NCBI RefSeq assembly: GCF_027107535.1
Contig: NZ_CP114283.1
Coordinates: 9,176,001-9,240,000, forward strand
Origin: Streptomyces aurantiacus
GTDB taxonomy: Bacteria > Actinomycetota > Actinomycetes > Streptomycetales > Streptomycetaceae
Direction: 5' to 3'
DNA length: 64,000 nucleotides
Part shown: positions 57,279 through 64,000 of the stretch, in pieces
Numbering within the stretch: position 1 is the first letter of the stretch
How the letters are laid out: each line of letters begins with the position of its first letter
The notes under the pieces: model-generated
Database searches by the model: none
Told to the model about the DNA's origin: nothing
The model's input: only the letters and a program-made list of their open reading frames with translations
Position numbers and translations under genes: made by a program

Positions 57279-58523
57279 TTATTTGCCGACGGCGAGGTCC
57301 CGGCCCGTCACGCGCACCCGGATCCCGTCCTTCTGGACGCGTACGTCCCGCAGCCGCAGGTCGCCGCTCGGCGGCTCGGGAAGCCGGAAGCCGATGGAGA
57401 GGCGGTCGACGAGGGCCGGGCGCGTGAGGCGGGAGAGGCCGTCGAGGAGGGCGAGGTCGAAGCCGAGTCGCTTGAGGATCTCGGGGTTGTCCACGGCGAG
57501 GTCGATGAGGTTGACCTTCATGAGCTGGCGGACGAACTCCGGCGAGCCGGTGAACTCGGCGAAGTCGTTGTCGTCACGCAGCGCGGCCCGTACCGCGGAG
57601 TCGGGCACGCCGAGCCGCTTGGCGATGGCAGGCACCGACAGCAGTTCCTTGGCCTTCTTCTTCTCCTTCGCGAGGCGGGCGGCGGACTTGCGGGTCAGGT
57701 GCAGGCCCTCGGACTCGCGGGTGCCGGGCCGGAAGGTGGCCAGGTCGCCGATGTCCAGGCGCATGCCGCCGACTTCCGTCGAGATGCCTCGGTCGCCGTC
57801 CCGCCGGATCCGCGCGTCGGCCCGCAGCTTCAGGTCGTGCCCGGCGACGGGCAGGGTGCCGCGCGCCCGTACCTCGTCGCCGCCGTGGCCGCTGAACGTG
57901 ACCTGGGAGGCGCCGAGTTCACGGTTCAGGTCGTCGAAGGACAGCAGTACCTCCCCGTCCAGCCGCGGAATGCTCGCGCCACGTATGGAGGTGAGGCCGC
58001 CGTCGATGCGTATGCCCGTGGCCGTGGCCGAGACCTTGGCGAGGGAGACACGGTCCGCCGCCACGTCGGGGACGGTGACCGACACGGAGTCGATCCGCTT
58101 GTCGAGGACCTGGGTGACGAAGGGGAAGCCGTCGATCTCGACCTCGGGCGCCGCGCTCAGCTTCAGCTGGTCCCTGACCTTCTCGGCGGCCGTGCGCTCG
58201 GCGTACAGGAGCGCCCAGCGGTCACCGAGGGCGAGGAAGGCGGCGAGGACGAGCACCGCGATGACGGCCTTGACGGCAAGGGACAGCCCCAGGAAGGGAC
58301 TTCGCCGGCGCCGGCGGGTCCGGCCGCGAGGAGTCCGGCGGCGCGTGCGCGCTGCGGAACCCCTGCGGTGGTTGGGCGGTGCCCACTCCTCCTCCTTCGC
58401 GGCGTCGGCGACCGCGGGCTCCTCGTCGTGAAGGAAGTCCTCAAGGGGTCCGTCGTCGAGGGCGGCGAGATCCTCGTACGGGTTCGGAGGGGCATGCGCC
58501 GCGATGGGATGGGGGGTACGCAT
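57279..58523 (-). CDS. DUF2993 family protein with cytoplasmic N-terminus
   Basis: 414 residues from ATG 58523. An acidic, then Arg-rich N-terminal region (about 1-75, ending TRRRTPRGRTRRRRR), a transmembrane helix (about 78-97), then an LmeA-like domain with VEIDGFPFVTQVLDKRIDSV, IRIDGGLTSIRGASIPRLDG and LRDVRVQKDGIRVRVTGRDL. It is longer than the DUF2993 protein at 37.8 kb (252 residues) and contains an extra helical insert (about 270-370). Lipid binding is inferred from the family. Confidence 0.8.
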   Translation of the reverse strand: MRTPHPIAAHAPPNPYEDLAALDDGPLEDFLHDEEPAVADAAKEEEWAPPNHRRGSAARTRRRTPRGRTRRRRRSPFLGLSLAVKAVIAVLVLAAFLALGDRWALLYAERTAAEKVRDQLKLSAAPEVEIDGFPFVTQVLDKRIDSVSVTVPDVAADRVSLAKVSATATGIRIDGGLTSIRGASIPRLDGEVLLSFDDLNRELGASQVTFSGHGGDEVRARGTLPVAGHDLKLRADARIRRDGDRGISTEVGGMRLDIGDLATFRPGTRESEGLHLTRKSAARLAKEKKKAKELLSVPAIAKRLGVPDSAVRAALRDDNDFAEFTGSPEFVRQLMKVNLIDLAVDNPEILKRLGFDLALLDGLSRLTRPALVDRLSIGFRLPEPPSGDLRLRDVRVQKDGIRVRVTGRDLAVGK

Positions 58524-58614
58524 CGTGTGATTCGACCATGCGTACCAACCCCACCCGCAACTCGAAATAGCGGTTTGCGATCTACCTCACGGACAGTTCG
58601 CCGTTACCGGGCGG

Positions 58615-60426
58615 CTACTTGATGACGGTGATCCGGTCGGCCGCGGGCGGCGCGATCGGCTTCGTGGCCGACGAGTTGGCCAGAAGGTACTTCTCCAGGG
58701 CCGCGAGGTCGTCGTCGCCCACCAGGTCGCCGGTGCCCTGGCCGAGGGTGGTGAAACCGTCGCCGCCGCCCGCGAGGAAGCTGTTCGTCGCGACACGGTA
58801 GGTGGCGGCCGGGTCGATCGCGGCGCCGTTCAGCCTGATCGAGTCGGTGACGACACGGTCGGCGCCGGTCTTCGTCAGGTCGAGCGTGTAGGTGAGGCCC
58901 GAGGAGACCTGGAGCACCTTGGGCACGGTCGCGTTGACTCCGGTGACCTGCTCCTTGAGCACCTGGACGAGCTGGGCGCCGGTGAAGTTCTGCAGGTTCA
59001 CCGTGTTGGCGAACGGCTGGACCGTGAAGCCCTCGGCGTAGGTCACCACGCCGTCGCCCTCGGTGCCCTTGGCCGCGTAGGTGAGGGGTGCCCGGATACC
59101 GCCCGGGTTCATCAGCGCGAGGTCGGTCTCCGCGTCGAGCTCCTTGCCGTACGCGAGCTGCGCGTCGGCGATCAGGTCGCCGATCGGGGACTCGGTGCCG
59201 ACGTTGGAGATGTCACCGGAGATGTACCCGATGGCCTTGTTGCCGATCGGCGCCGCGAGGGTGTTCCACTTGGTGATCAGCTCGGTCATGTCCGGCGCCT
59301 TGGGCACCGTGCGCGTGACCACGTGGTTCGCGGAGGCGACGGCGGTCCGGGCGATGTCGCCGGTCCAGCGGTCGTACGTCAGCGTCGTGTCGGTGTAGAG
59401 CCGGCCGAAGGACGCTGCCGAGGTGACCGTGCGGGGCTTGCCCGACGGGTCGGCGATCGTGCACGCGTACGCGGCGTGGGTGTGGCCGGTGACCAGCGCG
59501 TCGACCTTCGGCGTGATGTTCTTGGCGATGTCCACGATGGGGCCGGATATGCCGTCGCCGCCACCGGGCGAGTCACAGTCGTAGTTGTACGCGGCCGAGG
59601 CCGGCAGTCCGCCCTCGTGGATCAGCGCGACGACCGACTTGACGCCCTGCTTCTCCAGCTCCTTGGCGTACTTGTTGATCGTCTCGACCTCGTCCTTGAA
59701 CTTGAGGCCCTTCACTCCCTCGGCGGAGACGACACCCGGGGTGTCCTCCAGGGTCACGCCGATGAAGCCGACCTTCACGCCGTTCCTCTTCCACACCCAG
59801 TAGGGCTTGAGGACCGGCTTCTTGGTCTTCTCGTCGAGGACGTTCGCCGCGAGGTACGGGAAGTCGGCGCCCTTGAACTTCTCGCCCTTCACATAGCAGC
59901 CGTCCGTGGGGTGGCAGCCACCCTTCTGGAGGCGGCCGAGCTCCTTGGCGCCCTCGTCGAACTCGTGGTTGCCGACGCTCGTCACGTCGAGGTCGAGCTT
60001 GTTCAGCGCCTCGATGGTGGGCTCGTCGTGGAACAGGCCCGAGATCAGCGGGGAGGCGCCGACCATGTCGCCGCCCGCCGCGGTGACCGAGTACTTGTTG
60101 GCCGTGCGGGCCTGGCGCAGGTGCGTCGCCAGGTACTCGACACCGCCCGCGTCGATCGTCTTGGTGGTGCCGTCGTGCTGGATCTCGGTGACCCGGCCGG
60201 AGGAGCCGGCCGGCGGCTCCAGGTTGCCGTGCAGGTCGTTGAAGGAGAGCAGCTGGACGTCCTGGTAGCGGCCCGGCTTCTGGTGGCCGGGCTTCCCCTT
60301 GCCCGTCTCGCCCGCGGACGCCGGCATCGCGGCGACGAGGGCACCGACGGTGGCGACGCCCGCGGTCACCGCGAGGAAGCGGGTCGTACGGCGTCTGCGG
60401 CGGTACGGATGAGGTGTGGCTGACAT
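58615..60426 (-). CDS. Secreted 5'-nucleotidase
   Basis: 603 residues from ATG 60426. Signal peptide (about 1-37, RRRRRTTRFLAVTAGVATVG, AxA end), metallophosphoesterase domain (about 52-340) with VQLLSFNDLHGNLEP (DxH), SVGNHEFDEGAKEL (GNHE) and LVTGHTHAAYAC (GHxH), then a 5'-nucleotidase C-terminal domain (about 365-600) with AYGKELDAETDLALMNPGGI and FLAGGGDGFTTLGQG. It releases phosphate and nucleosides from extracellular nucleotides. In Streptomyces the homologue is under phosphate control (recalled), but I see no convincing PHO box here. Confidence 0.92.
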   Translation of the reverse strand: MSATPHPYRRRRRTTRFLAVTAGVATVGALVAAMPASAGETGKGKPGHQKPGRYQDVQLLSFNDLHGNLEPPAGSSGRVTEIQHDGTTKTIDAGGVEYLATHLRQARTANKYSVTAAGGDMVGASPLISGLFHDEPTIEALNKLDLDVTSVGNHEFDEGAKELGRLQKGGCHPTDGCYVKGEKFKGADFPYLAANVLDEKTKKPVLKPYWVWKRNGVKVGFIGVTLEDTPGVVSAEGVKGLKFKDEVETINKYAKELEKQGVKSVVALIHEGGLPASAAYNYDCDSPGGGDGISGPIVDIAKNITPKVDALVTGHTHAAYACTIADPSGKPRTVTSAASFGRLYTDTTLTYDRWTGDIARTAVASANHVVTRTVPKAPDMTELITKWNTLAAPIGNKAIGYISGDISNVGTESPIGDLIADAQLAYGKELDAETDLALMNPGGIRAPLTYAAKGTEGDGVVTYAEGFTVQPFANTVNLQNFTGAQLVQVLKEQVTGVNATVPKVLQVSSGLTYTLDLTKTGADRVVTDSIRLNGAAIDPAATYRVATNSFLAGGGDGFTTLGQGTGDLVGDDDLAALEKYLLANSSATKPIAPPAADRITVIK

Positions 60427-60640
60427 GTGCCCCCCTGTGGGTCGGCTGAAATGTGGGCCCCGTCCGGGCGCAGCCTAAGGTCAACGCGCGTAGCGCGACA
60501 GGGGGTTCGTGGTTACGGACTGGTTGCCGTCCGGGGCACTTCGGCGCGAACCGGACAGGCCGCGCAACGTCACGCCCCGGTCGCACACTCACCTGTCGGG
60601 CCACTTCGCCATGAACCGGACGCGCCGTACTCTCGTATCC

Positions 60641-61618
60641 ATGACCAGCGACGACACCGCACCGGCCGCCCCCGGCCTCCCGGGCCCGCTCGACCAGGGC
60701 GGCAGCCCCCCGGCCCGTTCCCTCGACACCCTCGCCGCGCTGCGCCCCGAGCAGACCGAGGCCGTGCTCGCGCTCCTCGCGGCGGCCGCGCGGGCGGACG
60801 GACAGCAGGCGGTGTCCGAGCAGGGCCGGCTGCAGCTGCGCGGAGGCGCGCGGGACGGAGTCCGGCATCTGCTGCTCAACGTCCAGGACCGGCTCGTCGG
60901 GTACGCGCAGCTGGAGGACACGGACCCCGTCGAGGCGCCGGCCGCCGAACTGGTCGTCCACCCGGAGCACCGCGGCCACGGTCACGGGCGGGCGCTGGGC
61001 AACGCGCTCCTCGCCGAGTCCGGCAAGCGGCTGCGCGTGTGGGCCCACGGCGGCCATTCGGCGGCCCGCCATCTGGCCCAGGTGCTCGGTCTCACGCTCT
61101 TCCGTGAACTGCGGCAGATGCGGCGGCCGTTGACCGACCTGGAGCTGCCCCGGCCGAAGCTGCCCGACGGCGTCTCGGTACGGGCCTTCGTGCCGGGCGA
61201 GGACGACGCCGCCTGGCTCGCCGCGAACGCCGCCGCCTTCGCCCACCACCCCGAGCAGGGCTCCCTCACCCAGCGCGACCTCGACGACCGCAAGGCCGAG
61301 CCGTGGTTCGACCCGGCCGGCTTCTTCCTCGCCTTCCGCGGCGGCGAACTGGTCGGCTTCCACTGGACGAAGGTCCACGAGGCGGAGGCCGGGGCCGACG
61401 CCCTCGGTGAGGTGTACGTCGTCGGGGTGCGGCCCGGTGCGCAGGGGGGCGGCCTCGGCAGGGCCCTCACCACGGTCGGCCTTCGGCATCTGGCGGAGCG
61501 GGGGGTGCCGACCGCGATGCTGTACGTCGATGCCGACAACAAGGCGGCGGTGGCCGTCTACGAGCGGCTCGGGTTCGTCACGCACGAGACGGATCTGATG
61601 TACCGGACGGAGTCCTGA
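60641..61618 (+). CDS. mshD: Mycothiol acetyltransferase
   Basis: 325 residues from ATG 60641. Two GNAT domains: the first degenerate (about 40-150) with AELVVHPEHRGHGHGRALGN, the second active (about 170-325) with GEVYVVGVRPGAQGGGLGRA (acetyl-CoA loop) and VDADNKAAVAVYERLGFVTH. It acetylates Cys-GlcN-Ins to mycothiol. The frame runs open upstream to 60509, but the conserved region begins well after 60641. It is divergent from the nucleotidase gene. Confidence 0.93.
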   Translation: MTSDDTAPAAPGLPGPLDQGGSPPARSLDTLAALRPEQTEAVLALLAAAARADGQQAVSEQGRLQLRGGARDGVRHLLLNVQDRLVGYAQLEDTDPVEAPAAELVVHPEHRGHGHGRALGNALLAESGKRLRVWAHGGHSAARHLAQVLGLTLFRELRQMRRPLTDLELPRPKLPDGVSVRAFVPGEDDAAWLAANAAAFAHHPEQGSLTQRDLDDRKAEPWFDPAGFFLAFRGGELVGFHWTKVHEAEAGADALGEVYVVGVRPGAQGGGLGRALTTVGLRHLAERGVPTAMLYVDADNKAAVAVYERLGFVTHETDLMYRTES

Positions 61619-61691
61619 ACGAGGGCCTGAACGAGGGCCTCGCCGGGCGGGCGACGGGATGCGGCGGACCGTCCCGAAGGTGCGGGGCGGT

Positions 61692-61721
61692 GGGGCTGGT
61701 CGCGCAGTTCCCCGCGCCCCT
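61692..61721. repeat. Dispersed Streptomyces repeat
   Basis: GGGGCTGGTCGCGCAGTT followed by CCCCGCGCCCCT, a motif I recall as scattered in many Streptomyces genomes downstream of genes. GGGGC and GCCCC ends can pair, so it may act as a terminator between convergent genes. A TGAACGAGGGCC dodecamer is also tandemly repeated just before, at 61617-61640. Confidence 0.55.
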
Positions 61722-61739
61722 CAGCAGCGGGCTGCGCCC

Positions 61740-62411
61740 CTACTGAGGGGCCGCCGGGGCCTGGCGCTTGAGGAGCGGTGGTCGCCACCCCGCCCTCAGC
61801 GGCTCGACGCACGCCCGCGCGCCCAGCGCCGTCGCCAGGGCCAGCAGCACCGCCCAGCGTTCGTGGCTGCTGTCCCAGCGCGGATCGTCCGGGACCACCA
61901 GAAGTGCCCAGTCGCCGTGCGGCAGCAGGGCCGCGGCGACCGCGGTGGACAGCAGCCAGGCCGACACCGCGACACCCGGCTCGGTCACCTGCGGGCGCCG
62001 TACGGCCAGGGCGGCCGCGGTGAGGGCGAACACCGCGGTGACGGCCGCCTCCAGGGTGACGGCACCCACCGGCGGCCGCGCCTCCCTCGGTACGAGGAGC
62101 AGCGCGGCCGTCCAGCAGAGCGCGGCCCACGGGGCGACGAGCGCCACGCGCAGGCCGATCCGCACCGGGCGCCGGGCCGGCACCGCCGAGGTGACGTGCC
62201 GGGCCGGATCGTCCAGCAGGAACGCGAGACCGAGGGCGAGGGCGAGGGCGGCGCCCCGCAGCGCGTAGAGGCCGAGCACCGGGTCGGCCGCCCCGGACTG
62301 CATGCGCGGGACACCGGCCAGCAGCAGCCCGGTGGCGGCGGCGGCCGCGAGCGCGCGCCGGGGCAGCGTGCGCCACACGGGCCGGACGAGAGCACGGGTC
62401 ACGGCCGTCAC
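61740..62411 (-). CDS. Membrane protein, end of ABC-2-like cluster
   Basis: 223 residues from GTG 62411. About five or six hydrophobic segments of Ala/Leu-rich type and an Arg/Pro-rich C-terminus. No enzymatic motif. The GTG overlaps the TGA of the preceding gene (GTGA), so it is translationally coupled. It is probably a third, poorly conserved permease component of the transporter encoded to the right. Function is unknown. Confidence 0.65.
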   Translation of the reverse strand: MTAVTRALVRPVWRTLPRRALAAAAATGLLLAGVPRMQSGAADPVLGLYALRGAALALALGLAFLLDDPARHVTSAVPARRPVRIGLRVALVAPWAALCWTAALLLVPREARPPVGAVTLEAAVTAVFALTAAALAVRRPQVTEPGVAVSAWLLSTAVAAALLPHGDWALLVVPDDPRWDSSHERWAVLLALATALGARACVEPLRAGWRPPLLKRQAPAAPQ

Positions 62412-63949
62412 TCCTTGCACGGGCCACCGCCCGTGCCCGTCTCCGCCCCGGACGCGGCGGGCACGCCCAGCAGCCGTGCCGCCTCGGCCGTCGTCGTCCC
62501 GGCAGAGGTGAGCTCCGTCCACCCGGCCTTGACCTTGGGGATGACGCTGTAGCGGGGCTTTTGGAGCAACTCCCGTACGATTCTGGTCTGTTCGGCGCTC
62601 ATGGAGAACGGCTCGGTGGGGCTGAGGACGATCGCGGAGCCCGAGACGCTGTCGTCGACCCGGACATCGCGCAGTGCGGCCATCGGGTCGGGGTCCGCGC
62701 CCAGCGCCAGCCACATGATCGTCACCACGCGGGCGTCGCAGATCGGTTCGAGGGCGGCCTTCTCGTTCCCCAGCACCAGCACCGAGGCCACGGCGGTCGC
62801 GAACTCGGGGACGCGGTTGCCGCCCCAGGTCGTGCCGACGCTCACCCGGCCGGGCTCGCCGAACGGGGAGAGCACGGCCTGGGACCCCAGCCCGTGGCGG
62901 GCGTCGATGCGCTGCTGCACGGTCAGCCGCTCGCCGCCGGCCCGGCCGCCCGCGAGGTTCTGGACCCGGTCGACGACCGCGGCCCAGTCGGCGGTGCGGC
63001 CCGTCCACTCGGGATAGGCGCAGTACGTGGACCGGTCGTGCGTGAGACACGACTGGACCTTGTCCGGAGTGAGGGTCGCCCGGTCGCGGGCCGGCGTCGA
63101 CCCGGGCGGAGTCCCCCCGGACTGGCCGGCCACTCCCACCAGGGTCAGCGCGAGCGACCCCGCGACGACGGCCTTGACGACTGTCGTCCGCCCACCGCTG
63201 ACCAGCACCGCGACGGCGGCCACGAACAGGCAGAGCCCGCCGAGGTAGAGGGCGTGCCAGGCGGCGGGGCGCTCCAGCAGGTCGGAGGGGAGCGGTGTGG
63301 AGCCGCTCTCGGTGACGACGGGGCCCAGCCAGCTCGCCCAGGCGGTGCCGGACGGGCTCGCCACGAAGAGCAGGGCGAAGAGCAGGAGGACCAGGAGGAG
63401 CGGCGCGGCGAACACCGAGCGGACCAGGCGGGCGACGAGGACACCGAACACGCCGAACAGCAGGACCGTCAGCGGGCCCACGGCGAGTTCGGCGGGCGAA
63501 CCGTGCCCGACCGCGCCGGACTTGAGCGCGGCCCAGGTGAACTGGACGCCGGCACACACCGCCGTGAACAGCACCGCCGGGACGACGGACAGTACGTGGG
63601 CGACCGTACGCCGCCACGGCTCGACGACCAGCACGCCGAAGTGGCGGTCCGTGTCGCGCCGGTGGGAGCGCAGGACCGCACGGTTGACGCCCAGCATGAC
63701 GGCCAGCCCGACGAGCACCGGCATGCCCTGCGTGTCCCGGTCGACGTCCTGGAGAACCGGGTAGTCGCCCTGGCGCTGCGTCGTCTGCCACACGATCCAC
63801 GCGACGTACAGGACGGCGAAGGCGAGGAAGGACACGGTCATGCGCAGTTCGCGCGCCTCGAAGCGGGCGAGGGCGAACACGGCCGCCCAGGGGCGTGGCG
63901 GCCGCGTCGGCTCCACGGTCCGGGCGGGTGTCTCAAGGACGGTGCTCAT
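62408..63949 (-). CDS. ABC-2-type membrane protein
   Basis: 513 residues from ATG 63949. N-terminal cytoplasmic part with PWAAVFALARFEARELRMTV, the usual opening of ABC-2 permeases, then about six transmembrane helices (about 40-285), and an extracytoplasmic or soluble C-terminal domain (about 290-513) with three Cys (SCLTHDRSTYCAYPEW, PICDARVV and a final GPCKE). The start overlaps the preceding stop by 4 bp (ATGA), and the stop overlaps the next start. The substrate is unknown. Confidence 0.7.
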   Translation of the reverse strand: MSTVLETPARTVEPTRPPRPWAAVFALARFEARELRMTVSFLAFAVLYVAWIVWQTTQRQGDYPVLQDVDRDTQGMPVLVGLAVMLGVNRAVLRSHRRDTDRHFGVLVVEPWRRTVAHVLSVVPAVLFTAVCAGVQFTWAALKSGAVGHGSPAELAVGPLTVLLFGVFGVLVARLVRSVFAAPLLLVLLLFALLFVASPSGTAWASWLGPVVTESGSTPLPSDLLERPAAWHALYLGGLCLFVAAVAVLVSGGRTTVVKAVVAGSLALTLVGVAGQSGGTPPGSTPARDRATLTPDKVQSCLTHDRSTYCAYPEWTGRTADWAAVVDRVQNLAGGRAGGERLTVQQRIDARHGLGSQAVLSPFGEPGRVSVGTTWGGNRVPEFATAVASVLVLGNEKAALEPICDARVVTIMWLALGADPDPMAALRDVRVDDSVSGSAIVLSPTEPFSMSAEQTRIVRELLQKPRYSVIPKVKAGWTELTSAGTTTAEAARLLGVPAASGAETGTGGGPCKE

Positions 63950-64000
63950 ACGGCCGTCACCTCCGAGGACTCTCCGTCGAGGGTGAGCAGGTAGCCGTCC
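63946..64000 (-). CDS. C-terminal end of gene entering from the right
   Basis: The last 17 codons of a minus-strand gene: DGYLLTLDGESSEVTAV and a TGA that overlaps the next ATG. The position directly before an ABC-2-like permease suggests the ATP-binding subunit, but too little is visible to say. Confidence 0.55.
   Translation of the reverse strand, partial: DGYLLTLDGESSEVTAV

Noticed and set aside
60427..60640. Possible PHO box before the secreted nucleotidase
   Set aside because: Fragments such as GTTGACC and GTTCGTG occur but not two 11-bp repeats close to GTTCACC at proper spacing.

Overview
The window is a piece of a Streptomyces-type chromosome. It has very high GC, GTG and TTG starts, genes packed on both strands, and actinobacterial markers: mycothiol genes mshA and mshD, glnR, nur, rsiG, a HbhA-like protein, and DUF2516, DUF2993, DUF3099 and DUF1416 proteins. 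The backbone order from gpmA through mshA, an NlpC/P60 gene, a PP2C gene, rsiG/dtd/ygfZ/nur, the rhodanese gene, glnR, an HtrA/two-component set, a secreted nucleotidase to mshD matches, from memory, the core of Streptomyces coelicolor around SCO4209 to SCO4151. That species-level comparison is recalled, not computed.

Layout. 0-3.4 kb: a truncated HAD-like gene, a membrane protein, then a scar of an integrated element: a MerR regulator and the 3' end of a tyrosine recombinase, lying between two 18-bp direct repeats, one of which is the 3' end of gpmA. 3.3-17.8 kb: core genes, including gpmA, an MFS transporter, DUF2000/AraC, a secreted beta-helix protein, ybjN/mshA, a methyltransferase, an NlpC/P60 hydrolase, a PP2C phosphatase, and a HbhA-like protein with its XRE regulator behind a perfect 20-bp palindrome. 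17.9-18.1 kb: two tandem tRNA-like genes of unusual structure. 18.7-22.6 kb: a deazaflavin-oxidoreductase/hemerythrin fusion, a HelD-like helicase and a TetR regulator.

22.7-30.0 kb is the most unusual part. Three paralogous GntR-type regulators share an unassigned C-terminal domain. Each is divergent from a 61-66 residue hydrophobic protein, and the three small proteins also look related to each other. The intergenic regions of two pairs are plainly homologous and carry a palindrome at the same distance from the regulator start. A double-kinase-domain phosphotransferase and a HAD phosphatase-like protein sit in the same-strand transcription units. I know of no description of this arrangement.

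30.2-41.2 kb: an Eis-type acetyltransferase, rsiG (both c-di-GMP motifs legible), dtd, ygfZ, nur, a nitrobindin-like protein, DsrE and DUF genes, and a rhodanese gene preceded by a 26-residue cysteine-containing leader peptide with a recognisable promoter. 41.5-49.9 kb: glnR, a LacI regulator, a secreted trypsin with FG-GAP-like repeats, and an HtrA protease with its two-component system and an array of 11-bp repeats upstream. 49.9-64 kb: an ECF sigma factor with its partner, a secreted intradiol dioxygenase, a pectate lyase-pectin methylesterase fusion, an ABC exporter next to a 43-residue basic peptide, a DUF2993 protein, a 5'-nucleotidase, mshD, and an ABC-2-like permease cluster running off the right edge.
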